Below, one piece after another: positions 8,204 through 17,751 of a stretch of 64,000 nucleotides of DNA. Numbering within the stretch: the stretch's first letter is position 1; each line of letters begins with the position of its first letter. Origin of the DNA: Ruminococcus albus AD2013 (lineage in GTDB: Bacteria; Bacillota; Clostridia; Oscillospirales; Ruminococcaceae); the NCBI RefSeq assembly GCF_000526775.1, contig NZ_JAGS01000001.1:496001-560000 (forward strand), in the 5' to 3' direction. The notes beneath the pieces were generated by a model, which was not told where the DNA came from, ran no database searches, and worked only from the letters and a program-made list of their open reading frames with translations. A program made the translations under genes and the position numbers.

Positions 8204-8560
8204 TTTATTATGTCTCTCATAGTCTGAAAATGCAGTTTTTAGAAAATATTATCCTAAGAAATAATTGTTTATACCAGTTTTAGCGCAGTTGAAAAAACAA
8301 AATTACAAAATTTAGTAAGGAATGATGTTGATTTTTGATACACAGTTACCGTTGATTTTAATATTTTCGGATAAAATTAATAGATGAATTTTATATCATT
8401 ACACATTATGCACAAATGATATAAGGCTATTTACCGCATTATGAGACGATATGCTGTCATATTTTGGACGACTAGCTGATATGTGGCTTGACCATTTATT
8501 GCTCTTTTTTATAAGAATATGAAAATCTTTATCAATTTTTGTGCTTCTTGCTTATATTTA

Positions 8561-8589
8561 TTGACAAATTAATATAATTATGGTAAGAT
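8561..8589 (+). promoter_or_regulatory. Promoter of the sugar importer operon
   Basis: TTGACA (8561-8566) and TAAGAT (8584-8589) are 17 bp apart. The transcript would begin near 8596. Confidence 0.75.
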
Positions 8590-8729
8590 TTATACAGACA
8601 CCGAAAGGGTGAATAACGAATTTGGTGTGACAAAAATGCTTACCTGGAGGCACACGGAATATATCTTTTGGTTGGATATGTCAAATTTGAAGGATCTGCC
8701 GACGGGTATCTTATTAGGAGGTAATACTA

Positions 8730-10031
8730 ATGAAAAAGAGAAAAATCTTAGCAACGATTGTTTCAGCAGCTATGCTCTCAACTGTATTTGCAAGCTGCGG
8801 CAACACAGACGGTAATGGCGGCACTAAAAAAGCCAAGAAAAATGCTGATGGCTCTCAGGAGATCACTTGGATGTTCTGGGATGACCTGAACGCTACCGAG
8901 GATCTTATCTCGCTGGGTTACAAGCAGACTATCGAAAGATTCAACAAGGATTACGAGGGTACATACCACGTAACACCTATCACTACCAACCTTGAGGAAT
9001 ACTACAACAACCTCAACGCTAAGGTTGCAGCAGGTGAGACACCTGATGTATTCATCGTAAGCCCCGGTCCTCAGCTGACTGACTATGTTAAGCCCGGCGT
9101 TGCAGCTCCTCTTGATGATTATCTTGCAAAGGACGGCTGGAAGGATACCTTTACAAGTGACGCAGTATTCTCTCAGCAGACCTATGACGGCAAGATCTAC
9201 GCAGTTCCGCTGAATACAGCTGCTGCTTGCTGCTTCTACAACACCGAGATGTTCGAGAAGGCAGGCGCAAAGGTTCCTACTACATGGGAAGAAATGCTGG
9301 ATGCTTGTGCTAAGCTTCAGGATGCAGGTTATACTCCTATAACAATTTCCGCAGGTACTGCATGGTGTCTCTCAATGGTTGCAGGTTATCTGTGTGAGGG
9401 TGAGGGCGTTGACCTTGCTGCTCTGGCTGACGGTTCTGCTTCATGGGAAGATGGTAAGCTTGAGAACGCTTGCAACAAGCTCCTCGACCTGTCCAAGTAT
9501 TTCCAGAAGACTGCAGCCGGTGATACTAACGATGTTGCAACTGCAAACTTCTACAACGGTGAAGCTGCTATCCTTATCCAGGGTTCATGGGCTATTGGTC
9601 AGATCAACGGTGAGAATCCCGACTTTGAGTCCAAGTGCGGCGTATTCCAGTTCCCCGGCGTTGACAGAGTTATCGCTAAGTCTGACTCTCTCTGCATGAG
9701 TTCTAAAACTGCTTGCCCTGAAGGTGCTGCTGCACTCATCAAGTACTTCACTGATGATGAAGCTCAGAAGTATACCGCTGAAAAGGGTGGTAAGATTCCT
9801 GTAACTAAGGTAGAGTATGACGCATCCGCAGCTCCTCAGCAGCTTGCTTACGTTATGGACGTATTCAGTGGTGCAAAGGGTACATTCGGATTCTACAACG
9901 AGTCTATGCCTACTACTGAGACTGGTTCTCACTTCGATGACACTATGGTTTCTGTATTCCTCGGCGACTTGTCACCTAAGGAAGCTGCTAAGGATATGGA
10001 AGAATTCTACGCTGCAAATTGCAGACAGTAA
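8730..10031 (+). CDS. Carbohydrate ABC importer substrate-binding lipoprotein
   Basis: The 433-residue protein has a lipoprotein signal with lipobox VFASC (Cys23), followed by a low-complexity linker. The mature part is a family 1 extracellular solute-binding protein: ITWMFWDDL, PDVFIVSPG, YAVPLNTAAACCFYNTEMFE and INGENPDF are typical of MalE/UgpB-like binders of oligosaccharides. It is anchored outside the membrane and hands substrate to the two permeases encoded next. AGGAGG lies 7 nt before ATG 8730. A terminator-like hairpin right after the gene probably lets the binding protein be made in excess. The pectin-degrading genes nearby suggest an uronic or rhamnogalacturonan oligosaccharide substrate, but this is inference. 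Confidence 0.93.
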   Translation: MKKRKILATIVSAAMLSTVFASCGNTDGNGGTKKAKKNADGSQEITWMFWDDLNATEDLISLGYKQTIERFNKDYEGTYHVTPITTNLEEYYNNLNAKVAAGETPDVFIVSPGPQLTDYVKPGVAAPLDDYLAKDGWKDTFTSDAVFSQQTYDGKIYAVPLNTAAACCFYNTEMFEKAGAKVPTTWEEMLDACAKLQDAGYTPITISAGTAWCLSMVAGYLCEGEGVDLAALADGSASWEDGKLENACNKLLDLSKYFQKTAAGDTNDVATANFYNGEAAILIQGSWAIGQINGENPDFESKCGVFQFPGVDRVIAKSDSLCMSSKTACPEGAAALIKYFTDDEAQKYTAEKGGKIPVTKVEYDASAAPQQLAYVMDVFSGAKGTFGFYNESMPTTETGSHFDDTMVSVFLGDLSPKEAAKDMEEFYAANCRQ

Positions 10032-10054
10032 AATTTCGATCTATTACAAAGACG

Positions 10055-10083
10055 ATATAGGGGCGCATATTACGCCTCTATAT
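10055..10083 (+). terminator. Intercistronic terminator between binding protein and permease genes
   Basis: ATATAGGGGCG (10055-10065) pairs with CGCCTCTATAT (10073-10083), followed by TGTTTTT. No promoter is evident between it and the permease start, so partial read-through is the likely use. Confidence 0.75.
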
Positions 10084-10122
10084 TGTTTTTAACGTTTCCC
10101 CTATTTTGAAAGGAGTTGATCC

Positions 10123-11013
10123 GTGATGGACAAAATGCTTAGGAACAAGAAAGCGATTGTTTTCTTTATGCTTCCTGCGTTTCTTTTGTTCACACTGGTG
10201 CTATTTGTACCGATCGTTCAGTCGGTATATTATTCATTCTGTGAATATAGTGTACTCAAGCCACCAAAGTATATCGGGCTTGATAATTATAAGGCTATAC
10301 TATCCGATAAAACGTTTGTTATTGCTTTAAAGAACTCAATGTTCTTCCTCGTTTTTTCATGTGTGTCGCAGCTTATTATAGGACTTTTCTATGCAGCGCT
10401 GCTTACAAACATCGAGAAAGGACGTAATTTATTCAAGAACATTATTTACCTTCCCTGCGTACTTTCATCGGCAGCACTTGGTCTGCTGTGGATGTTTATA
10501 TTCCGTTCATCTTTCGGTCTCAATCATATACTTGAAAAGATCGGAATTAAAGATCCTCCTATGTGGCTTATGGATACCAAGGGCGCTATCATACTCCCTA
10601 TGTGGGTTATAGCTTTTGTTGCTCTGTGGCAGTATGTAGGTCAGTCAATGATGCTTTATATGGCTCAGATATCCGGTATAAGCAAGTCCCTTATGGAGGC
10701 AAGCTATATCGACGGATGTACAAAGCCCATGACATTCAGATATGTTACCCTTCCGCTTATAAAGCCCATGGTAGCTACTGCTATGTCGCTGAATGCCATC
10801 GGTTCGCTGAAATTCTTCGATCTTATATTCAACATGACCGAAGGTGGTCCTAACCATAAAACAGAGGTACTTGCAACTCACCTCTATCAGCAGGGCTTCA
10901 AGTTCTCAAAATACGGCTATGCAAGTGCTATAGGCGTTGTACTGCTCATTCTCTGTCTGGCAGTAACATTATTCATCAATAAGGTCGTTAAGACCGAGCA
11001 GTACGAGATGTAA
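10123..11013 (+). CDS. Sugar ABC importer permease, MalF/UgpA-like
   Basis: The 296-residue protein has about six hydrophobic membrane segments, starting with FFMLPAFLLFTLVLFVPI. The cytoplasmic EAA loop SLMEASYIDGCTKPMTFRYV contacts the ATPase. GTG 10123 and ATG 10126 are adjacent; both fit the AGGAG site 7-10 nt upstream. It forms a heterodimer with the permease encoded 14 bp downstream. No ATPase gene is present in the window, as is common for this family in Gram-positives, where a shared MsmK-like ATPase serves several importers. Confidence 0.93.
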   Translation: MMDKMLRNKKAIVFFMLPAFLLFTLVLFVPIVQSVYYSFCEYSVLKPPKYIGLDNYKAILSDKTFVIALKNSMFFLVFSCVSQLIIGLFYAALLTNIEKGRNLFKNIIYLPCVLSSAALGLLWMFIFRSSFGLNHILEKIGIKDPPMWLMDTKGAIILPMWVIAFVALWQYVGQSMMLYMAQISGISKSLMEASYIDGCTKPMTFRYVTLPLIKPMVATAMSLNAIGSLKFFDLIFNMTEGGPNHKTEVLATHLYQQGFKFSKYGYASAIGVVLLILCLAVTLFINKVVKTEQYEM

Positions 11014-11027
11014 GGAGGTACAGCTTA

Positions 11028-11936
11028 ATGAGTTCTTTAAAAAATGGAGCTGCAGCAGCGGATCCTTCTTCCAAAAAAAAGATCACTCCTGTGCAGATAC
11101 TGATATATGTATTCCTGACAGTGATAGCCGTAACATATCTGTTACCCCTGCTTTGGATGTTCAACGTTTCGTTCAAAACTAACAGGGAGATTTTTACCGC
11201 TCCTTTTGCACTTCCAAAAAATGTAACATTTGATAACTATTCATTCGCTTGGACTGCAGGTAATCTTGGTACAGCGACACTCAATTCGTTCATCGTCTGT
11301 GTTATCGCGCTGATACTTGGTCTGCTCGTTGGTTCGATGGCAGCATTCGGTATCTCACGTCTGCATTGGAAAGGTTCAAAGCTTGCGATGACTTATTTCC
11401 TTACAGGTATGATGATTCCTATCCACTGTGTACTTATCCCCCTGTTCACAAGATTTGCGAAGATCACACAATTTATGAATAATCTGGGATTTGAGAATTT
11501 CCATCTCACAAACTCCCTTACAAGCCTTGTTCTTCCTTATCTTACATTCTCACTTCCTATTACGATATTCATTATGGAAGGCTTCTTTTCAGGTATGCCT
11601 AATGAGCTTATCGAATGTGCATGTATGGAGGGCGCGAATATCTTCCAGATATTCTTCAAGATATGTCTCCCTCTCGGCAGAACAGGTCTTTTTGTAACAG
11701 GTCTGATGACGTTCGTAGGTAACTGGAACGAGCTTCTGCTTGCGATGGTATTTATCTCCGATGATGCTAAAAAGACTCTGCCCGTATCTCTGTCGAAGTT
11801 CGTTGGTCCTTACAATACGAATTATTCACAGATGTTCGCGGCTATCATGATAGCTGTCATCCCGACTATCATAGTTTACTGCGCATTCTCCAACAAGATC
11901 GTTGACGGTCTGACTGCAGGCGCTGTAAAGGGCTAA
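11028..11936 (+). CDS. Sugar ABC importer permease, MalG/UgpE-like
   Basis: The 302-residue second permease has about six membrane helices (first at about residues 21-43), the typical periplasm-facing segment SFKTNREIFTAPFALP and the EAA loop ELIECACMEGANIFQIFFKI. It ends in SNKIVDGLTAGAVKG, a hallmark of MalG-like proteins. AGGAGG precedes ATG 11028. The gene ends the importer operon and is followed by a strong terminator at 11979-12012. Confidence 0.93.
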   Translation: MSSLKNGAAAADPSSKKKITPVQILIYVFLTVIAVTYLLPLLWMFNVSFKTNREIFTAPFALPKNVTFDNYSFAWTAGNLGTATLNSFIVCVIALILGLLVGSMAAFGISRLHWKGSKLAMTYFLTGMMIPIHCVLIPLFTRFAKITQFMNNLGFENFHLTNSLTSLVLPYLTFSLPITIFIMEGFFSGMPNELIECACMEGANIFQIFFKICLPLGRTGLFVTGLMTFVGNWNELLLAMVFISDDAKKTLPVSLSKFVGPYNTNYSQMFAAIMIAVIPTIIVYCAFSNKIVDGLTAGAVKG

Positions 11937-11978
11937 TAATCTGTACCTGCTTATCGGGTGCTTAAACAAAGTAATTCA

Positions 11979-12012
11979 AGACACTTCTGTTGCTTTGGTG
12001 ACAGAGGTGTCT
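11979..12012 (+). terminator. Terminator of the importer operon
   Basis: AGACACTTCTGT (11979-11990) pairs with ACAGAGGTGTCT (12001-12012), followed by TTATATTT. Confidence 0.85.
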
Positions 12013-12094
12013 TTATATTTATCTGTTTCAAATGGTATACCTTTATACAGCCGTAGGATTTATTTATTGATTGTCTGATTATTTGTTATAGGTA

Positions 12095-12123
12095 TTGAAT
12101 TATTAATAGAATTATGATATAAT
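12095..12123 (+). promoter_or_regulatory. Promoter of the second dockerin gene
   Basis: TTGAAT (12095-12100) and TATAAT (12118-12123) are 17 bp apart. The leader would be about 164 nt. Confidence 0.65.
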
Positions 12124-12293
12124 ATATTTTAGTTCAGACTGATGAAGGATGGTAAGATCTTAACTGTTCGCTTATATCGTGTTAGCATATGTAGCGGGAT
12201 TTCTTTTATCTTTTTTATGATCTGAACATATAGCCATGGTATGATATTTTACCATGACAATGAAAAATATAAATTTTAGCGGAGGAGCAAACA

Positions 12294-14213
12294 ATGAAAA
12301 GAAACATATCGATAATTACAGCACTTGCTGCACTGCTTTCGTGCTGTAATATGACAGCATTTGCGGAAACTTCACCGAAGCCTGCAAATGTTGATGAAGC
12401 TGTTTATACACAGCTTTTAGAACATAAATTTCTGTATGATGATAATTCCGATGGAATTATTACTGATGATGAACTTGCACAGGCCTACCAACTGTATATT
12501 GATCTTGATGGCATTTCCGATCTGTCATGGGTCTCAAAAATGACATCCTGTGAATATGTAGTCGTTAGTAATGGTACTATCACAGATTTTTCTCCGCTGA
12601 AAAAAATGCCTTTACTCAGAGTATTGGATATGAGAGAAGTTCCGATCACTGATATTTCTTTTATTAAAGATCTGGATCTTGAATACTGCTGGTTTTATAA
12701 AATGGATCAGATCACACCGGAACAGCGGTTAGAGGTGGTTGAGTTTTCTGACCTTGAACTTCCCGAAGGTACTGCTGCGCAGATCGAATATAAACCAAAA
12801 GGATTGGCGGAGTATGATCTTTCGATAGCAAATGAAAATACTGCTGTATTTCTTAACGGTACATCATCTAGTCATAATGTTGATGAAAAAATCTATGGAA
12901 ATACTGCAGGTAAAACAACCTACACGATATCTGTGAACGGAAAGCATCATTACACAGGAAACATCACAGTTCAGAATTCTGAAAATGTGTACGATCCAAG
13001 TCTCAGTAAAGCATATATCGATAATTTTGAAGTCGGATACAGTTCCTACTATAATCCCGATATTGAAAGGGGCAGCAGCGATCTTGTAACGCTCATTAAC
13101 GGTACACTGTACACCATCAATGGAAGAGCGTTTGAAGCCGTTGAAACCGATGTTGCAGATTATGAACATTATTACGGGCGTGCCTACAACTCAGATTACA
13201 ACTATGCCGATATGGTACTGAAAAAGGACGGCACATTGCTTGTAAACGGTGAACCTATAACAGATATTAAGGTCAAGGCTATTCGCAGCGGTTATTTTCT
13301 TGCTGAGAATGGCAGCATATACACCCTCGTTCCAAATGATGACAAATTTACCACTGCGGCAGTAGCAACAGATTCAAAAGGCTGGATAGACGGCTGTGAG
13401 CCTTTTTATGTTTCAAAGAACGGACAGATAAAGTATTACAGCAAAAGATTGATCGCTGACGGCAGGATAAGTGCTTATACAGGCAACACAAATATAGGTG
13501 AACCTGTCAGTGCCTGCGCTATGGGTTCGACCTGCTATGTTGTGGAGAGCGGCGGTACACTTTACGAAATAAAATATACAAGTTCGCTTTCAAAAACGGC
13601 AATAGCTGAGGGTGTTGCATCTGTGGAACTGTCTGCTGATGGTTCAAAGGCTGTGTACACTAAAAAAGACGGTACAGTAGCTGAGGTATCGATACCAGAT
13701 AGCTATTACTATGTTAACGCCGGAGCAAAACTCGGGATAACTGTGAGCAATTTCTATATTCACGAATATCAGTATCGCGGTATCAGTGAAAACGATGCAG
13801 TCTTTGATTATTATATAGATAAGAACAAGACCCTGCGCATGGTATTTCTTGATGACTGGTGCAGCCTGACCAATGTTGAAAGTGCAATAGGTGCCACATA
13901 CGATACTAAGCTGGATGGAGGATTTGTATATTTCCTCCGTACTGACGGAAGCATCTGGAGATATGATCTTGATGCAAAGAAGTGGGATGTGCCTCTTGAA
14001 GGAACATTAACGATAGAACCTAAGTATGTAAAAGGTGATGTTGACGCTGATGGTGAACTAACTGTATCAGATATTGTGCTGGCTGAGAGGTTTATCGCGG
14101 GGCGTAATGTGTATCTCCCGAACAGGGAAGCAGGAGATATTTACAAAGATAATAAGATCGATCAAATAGATATTGAATTTATGAAAAAAGAACTGTTAAA
14201 AGCTGATCAATGA
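12294..14213 (+). CDS. Secreted leucine-rich-repeat protein with C-terminal dockerin
   Basis: The 639-residue protein has a signal peptide ending near FAETS (residue 25). An EF-hand-like loop (DDNSDGIITDDELAQ, about residue 50) comes next, then a short leucine-rich-repeat region (about 75-140: ITDFSPLKKMPLLRVLDM and ITDISFIKDL). A beta-rich middle with repeated KKDGT/ADGS/ENGS turns follows; these look like display-propeller (RCC1-like) blades, for example LKKDGTLLVNGE and LRTDGSIWRYDL. The C-terminal 60 residues are a type I dockerin whose first Ca loop is canonical (GDVDADGELTVSD) and second is degenerate (GDIYKDNKIDQID). No catalytic domain is recognised. A scaffoldin-attached binding or sensing role is inferred. 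GGAGGA precedes ATG 12294. Confidence 0.8.
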   Translation: MKRNISIITALAALLSCCNMTAFAETSPKPANVDEAVYTQLLEHKFLYDDNSDGIITDDELAQAYQLYIDLDGISDLSWVSKMTSCEYVVVSNGTITDFSPLKKMPLLRVLDMREVPITDISFIKDLDLEYCWFYKMDQITPEQRLEVVEFSDLELPEGTAAQIEYKPKGLAEYDLSIANENTAVFLNGTSSSHNVDEKIYGNTAGKTTYTISVNGKHHYTGNITVQNSENVYDPSLSKAYIDNFEVGYSSYYNPDIERGSSDLVTLINGTLYTINGRAFEAVETDVADYEHYYGRAYNSDYNYADMVLKKDGTLLVNGEPITDIKVKAIRSGYFLAENGSIYTLVPNDDKFTTAAVATDSKGWIDGCEPFYVSKNGQIKYYSKRLIADGRISAYTGNTNIGEPVSACAMGSTCYVVESGGTLYEIKYTSSLSKTAIAEGVASVELSADGSKAVYTKKDGTVAEVSIPDSYYYVNAGAKLGITVSNFYIHEYQYRGISENDAVFDYYIDKNKTLRMVFLDDWCSLTNVESAIGATYDTKLDGGFVYFLRTDGSIWRYDLDAKKWDVPLEGTLTIEPKYVKGDVDADGELTVSDIVLAERFIAGRNVYLPNREAGDIYKDNKIDQIDIEFMKKELLKADQ

Positions 14214-14288
14214 AATTTCTGACCGTCAAAAGTCAGGATATTCCGGCTTTTCAGATTGTCAAGTTTGCTGTATTTTGATACAATAACT

Positions 14289-14336
14289 AAAAAGCACATT
14301 TCCGAGCTGTGCATTCAGCCCGGAAATGTGCTTTTT
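14289..14336. terminator. Bidirectional terminator between convergent genes
   Basis: AAAAAGCACATTTCCG (14289-14304) pairs fully with CGGAAATGTGCTTTTT (14321-14336), giving a U tract on both strands. Confidence 0.92.
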
Positions 14337-14360
14337 GATATTTCGTTATTTGGATGGTCG

Positions 14361-17300
14361 TTATTTTACATAACCTGAAAGTCCTGATATCTGCTGATTT
14401 TTTATAGCCTGTGCTACAAGACCTGCCACGATGTTAGCGCCCTTTTCACAGAAGTGAGTACCATCTGTTGAACCCTGTACAGCGCCTTTCAGATGGTAGG
14501 AAAGTGCTGTGTTGTAGCCAACGGAGTTGTAGTGGTTCACCATGATGGTGTTCAGGTCGATACAGGGGATACTGTATTTGCTTGCAAGATTTTTGCAGGC
14601 GTTGCAGTAATCGATGTAGCTGTTGGTGAATTTTCCTGATGAGCTGTTGTATGCGTTCATTCCGATAACGGTGGTTACAAGGATCGGTGTTGCACCCTTA
14701 GCTTTTGCACCGTTGATGAACTGGGTCATATACCATTCGTAGGAACCTTCGCTGGGATAGTTTACGTTACCGCAGACAGGTGCATATCTGTCAGCATTGG
14801 ATTTGCCTGCATCGTTGATAGCGAACTGTATCAGAACATAATCGCCTGATTTCAGACTGTCTGCAAGACTCTGCCATCTGCCTTCGTCATAAGCTTTCTT
14901 AGTGCTTCTGCCTGCCATGGAGCGGTTATCGACATTGACATTTCCGTTGAAGTAGTCTGCCAGATAATAGCCCCAGCCCTGCTGAGGAGCATAGCTTGCG
15001 CGGTAGGACTGTACAGTAGAATCACCGAGTATGAATACTGTGGGATTATTGTTGTAATACTGCTGATTGTTGTTGGGGTCGTAAGTCTCGGCATAAGGTT
15101 CATCGGTTTTTATGAGAGATATATAGTCGAGATTTGGACCGCCCTTGCCTGAAACGGTGGAAACCATCTTGATGGTATTGACACCTTTTACAAGGGGAAG
15201 CACTATTCCGAATTCATTCCATGAAGTCCAAGCGCCTGTGCCCGGGAAGGATTGCAGCCAGTAACGGCTGGTGTCACCGTTCACATATATCTTCATGGGA
15301 CGGTCTTCGGAAGTTCCGTTTGCAAAACGGATATGTGTCATATAGTTGCCTGTCTGGTTTGCGTTTACTGTGAATGTAATGTTGCTGGTATCGGTATTAT
15401 CAAGATTTATATAACCATTGGCATTTGTGTAGCCCGAATTCGTTGTCTCGATAATTGCTTCTGACCATGTCTGGTCTATTGCGTAATAGGTCTGTTCGGA
15501 ATTTTGCTCATTCTGGCTGTTATCAGTGAGCTGTGTTCTCAGTCCTGCGAGATATTCACGCATTATCTGTACATCTGTATCGTTAACATTGTTATCGTCG
15601 TTGAAGTCGCAGACAGAAGTAGGTACGGAGTTATAGTTCCATGGATTATTTACGATGTGCTTTAGTTCTACCAGATCAAATACATCGATAGTGCCGTCCA
15701 TGTTAACATCGCCGACATAGGGATCATTCTGTGCAGGGGGATCATTGTTAACGGGATCGGTGTTAACTGAAGCGGTGGTCTTTTCGGCTGTCCATCTCTG
15801 GCACTTGTTGTAGGTCATGCCCCACTGCTGAACGTTTGCTCCGCCTGATGTACTTGCGGAATCAACTTCAACAAAGCACACATCTCTTGAAGAACGTGTG
15901 GATATGTAGTAGCTACCGTCGCCCAGCTTGGTGAACTGGAAGAGCATCATACTGTCTTTGCTTGAATAGGGGACAAGCTCGATATTGCCGCCGTTTGATC
16001 CTGACATGGCTTTCAGTACGTAGTCGGGATTTGCGGCGGAGCGGATATAATAATATGTAGTTTCGTTATTGAAGGGGGTTAGTTTCCACTTCTGATTGTT
16101 CTGACCGTTTGAAGTCCACTGCTGGATATTTGAGCCCTCTGCTATTTTGCCGCCTGATATATCCATTACAAGACCACTGTTCATGTTCTTGAAGGTATAG
16201 TAGGTATCGGTATCCATAGCGGTATCACCTATGTTCATGAGACCTGCAACCAGCTCGGCGTTTTTCTGGGCACCCCTGGCACTCTGGTGAAGATCGTCAT
16301 TATATGCATAGTAGGGTGTCATAGCATCGTAGCCGCCTGAACTGAAACCGAAGTTCTGCCATGCGGTGAAGAGATCGACGACTTTGACATTCTGCTCTTT
16401 GCCGATAGTATCCAGCTGTCCGCCGAACCATCTGCCTGTCAGCCTGGGATTGCGGTTCATGTCTCCGTGACGGCCCTGCTGTTTGACGAGTATAACGTTC
16501 ATGCCCTTGGATTTAGCTTCCTTTACCATGCTGGTCACAACGCTGTAATATTCGTCCGAATTGGAATAGTTGGTATCATTTATACCTATGGAGATGATAT
16601 AATAATCTCCTGCCTTGCCGTAGTATTTTATCGGAGCGAACTGACCGTCCTGATAAAATCCCTTGGCGTACTGTCCGCTGGACGCAAGATTGCGGACTTC
16701 AAAGACGTTGGTGTTGACATACTGGTTCAGGTACTGACCCCAGCCGTGCTGTTTATCATCTGAGGTATTGTAGTAGTTTGCAACGGTAGAATCACCGCAT
16801 ATCCAGATAGTAGGTTTCATCTCACCTGTGTTATTCAGTTGGGTTATCTCGATCGCTGAGATAGTATAATCAGCATTCTTCATACCTGCAACAGCTTCGA
16901 TATTCAGCTGACCATCGGTGACAGGTACTTGTATAGTCTCACTCGCGTTGTTTCCCGTGAGGTTTATCATCTGTAACATACCCTCGACTTTAATAGTAGT
17001 TCGCGGGCTGTTGCCTGTTGTGACTGTCAGCTGATAAAGACCTCTTGGCAGGTCAACGTTGAAAGTACCCCCCGTGAATTTTACGGCGTCGGAAAGTGCG
17101 CCGTAACCGCCTGCACTAACGTTTGAAACGCTTCCCGAAAAGCCGTAGCCTCTGGAGCTGTTATAGCCGTCATAAGCGGAAACTCCTGTGTATCCGCTAG
17201 CGGCACCACTGCCGCCAAGGTCAAATTTCCAGTTAGTCGTTGCGGCAGAAGCTTTTAAAGCTGTGTTTGCCGAAAGACCTGAAAAAGCCGAAAGTGCCAT

Positions 17301-17369
17301 CATAGCCGAGGTCACACCGCTCAGCACACGCGAAGTGCGTGACACTTTCTTTCTGTGAAAAAGATTCAT
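14361..17369 (-). CDS. Bimodular GDSL/CE12-type pectin acetylesterase with CBM13-like, dockerin and CBM35-like modules
   Basis: The 1002-residue secreted enzyme is built as follows. A signal peptide (1 to about 43) is followed by a beta-sandwich of the YxiM/rhamnogalacturonan acetylesterase type (about 46-178). The first SGNH esterase covers about 186-380, with Ser194 in CGDST, Asn264 in GIND and the DLHQ segment at 359-362. A ricin-like CBM13-type module follows (391-530, with QQW and QKW repeats), then an internal type I dockerin (about 551-612) and a CBM35-like module (about 627-755). The second SGNH esterase covers about 777-995, with Ser784 in LGDST, FAIND and DGTHF. It should remove acetyl groups from rhamnogalacturonan outside the cell. 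A dockerin in the middle rather than at the end is unusual. GGAGG precedes ATG 17369. Confidence 0.9.
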   Translation of the reverse strand: MNLFHRKKVSRTSRVLSGVTSAMMALSAFSGLSANTALKASAATTNWKFDLGGSGAASGYTGVSAYDGYNSSRGYGFSGSVSNVSAGGYGALSDAVKFTGGTFNVDLPRGLYQLTVTTGNSPRTTIKVEGMLQMINLTGNNASETIQVPVTDGQLNIEAVAGMKNADYTISAIEITQLNNTGEMKPTIWICGDSTVANYYNTSDDKQHGWGQYLNQYVNTNVFEVRNLASSGQYAKGFYQDGQFAPIKYYGKAGDYYIISIGINDTNYSNSDEYYSVVTSMVKEAKSKGMNVILVKQQGRHGDMNRNPRLTGRWFGGQLDTIGKEQNVKVVDLFTAWQNFGFSSGGYDAMTPYYAYNDDLHQSARGAQKNAELVAGLMNIGDTAMDTDTYYTFKNMNSGLVMDISGGKIAEGSNIQQWTSNGQNNQKWKLTPFNNETTYYYIRSAANPDYVLKAMSGSNGGNIELVPYSSKDSMMLFQFTKLGDGSYYISTRSSRDVCFVEVDSASTSGGANVQQWGMTYNKCQRWTAEKTTASVNTDPVNNDPPAQNDPYVGDVNMDGTIDVFDLVELKHIVNNPWNYNSVPTSVCDFNDDNNVNDTDVQIMREYLAGLRTQLTDNSQNEQNSEQTYYAIDQTWSEAIIETTNSGYTNANGYINLDNTDTSNITFTVNANQTGNYMTHIRFANGTSEDRPMKIYVNGDTSRYWLQSFPGTGAWTSWNEFGIVLPLVKGVNTIKMVSTVSGKGGPNLDYISLIKTDEPYAETYDPNNNQQYYNNNPTVFILGDSTVQSYRASYAPQQGWGYYLADYFNGNVNVDNRSMAGRSTKKAYDEGRWQSLADSLKSGDYVLIQFAINDAGKSNADRYAPVCGNVNYPSEGSYEWYMTQFINGAKAKGATPILVTTVIGMNAYNSSSGKFTNSYIDYCNACKNLASKYSIPCIDLNTIMVNHYNSVGYNTALSYHLKGAVQGSTDGTHFCEKGANIVAGLVAQAIKNQQISGLSGYVK

Positions 17370-17422
17370 TCAATTACCTCCAATCAAAATATGGTATTGT
17401 ATCCATAGTACCACCTTTTTTA

Positions 17423-17452
17423 ATTATATCATATAACATAATAGTTTGTCAA
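17423..17452 (-). promoter_or_regulatory. Promoter of the esterase gene
   Basis: On the minus strand TTGACA (17452-17447) and TATAAT (17428-17423) are separated by 18 bp, about 50 bp before the start codon. Confidence 0.8.
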
Positions 17453-17722
17453 TCTATTATTTTTAAAAAATAGTGGATTATTTACATATTCTATTGAAAT
17501 TCGTTGGGATTTTATGTGATATAATGCTTCGATGAGAACCTGCAGAGATATGGGCATATCATGTGGCGGAGAGGTAAATTCTTTGACTGAGAATATTTTT
17601 TTATTGGATAATATTATTATATTTGAAGGTGAAAAGCGTGTAATATTCAACAAATCACATTGTTGATTAATGTTAAGTTCAACAAAGTTAGTTCATAACG
17701 AAAGGGTGCTTTGTTAAAACTA

Positions 17723-17751
17723 TTGACTTTAAAATATCAAAATGATATAAT
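17723..17751 (+). promoter_or_regulatory. Promoter of the AraC-type regulator gene
   Basis: TTGACT (17723-17728) and TATAAT (17746-17751) are 17 bp apart, upstream of a leader of about 255 nt. Confidence 0.7.

Larger units (their letters stand above)
8150..8729. other. Intergenic region: terminator, AT-rich spacer, promoter and leader
   Basis: The 580-bp gap contains no gene. A terminator lies at 8172-8203 within a wider inverted repeat (CAGACTAT/ATAGTCTG). About 350 bp of AT-rich sequence with no recognised signal follows, then the importer promoter (8561-8589) and a leader of about 134 nt. The leader can form a CACC-GAAA-GGTG hairpin near 8600, competing with a later GGTGT. Confidence 0.75.
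11937..12293. other. Intergenic region with terminator, promoter and leader hairpin
   Basis: The 357-bp gap has no gene. It contains the importer terminator, the promoter at 12095-12123 and a 7-bp stem-loop CATGGTA/TACCATG (12235-12256) shortly before the ribosome binding site of the next gene. Confidence 0.75.
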
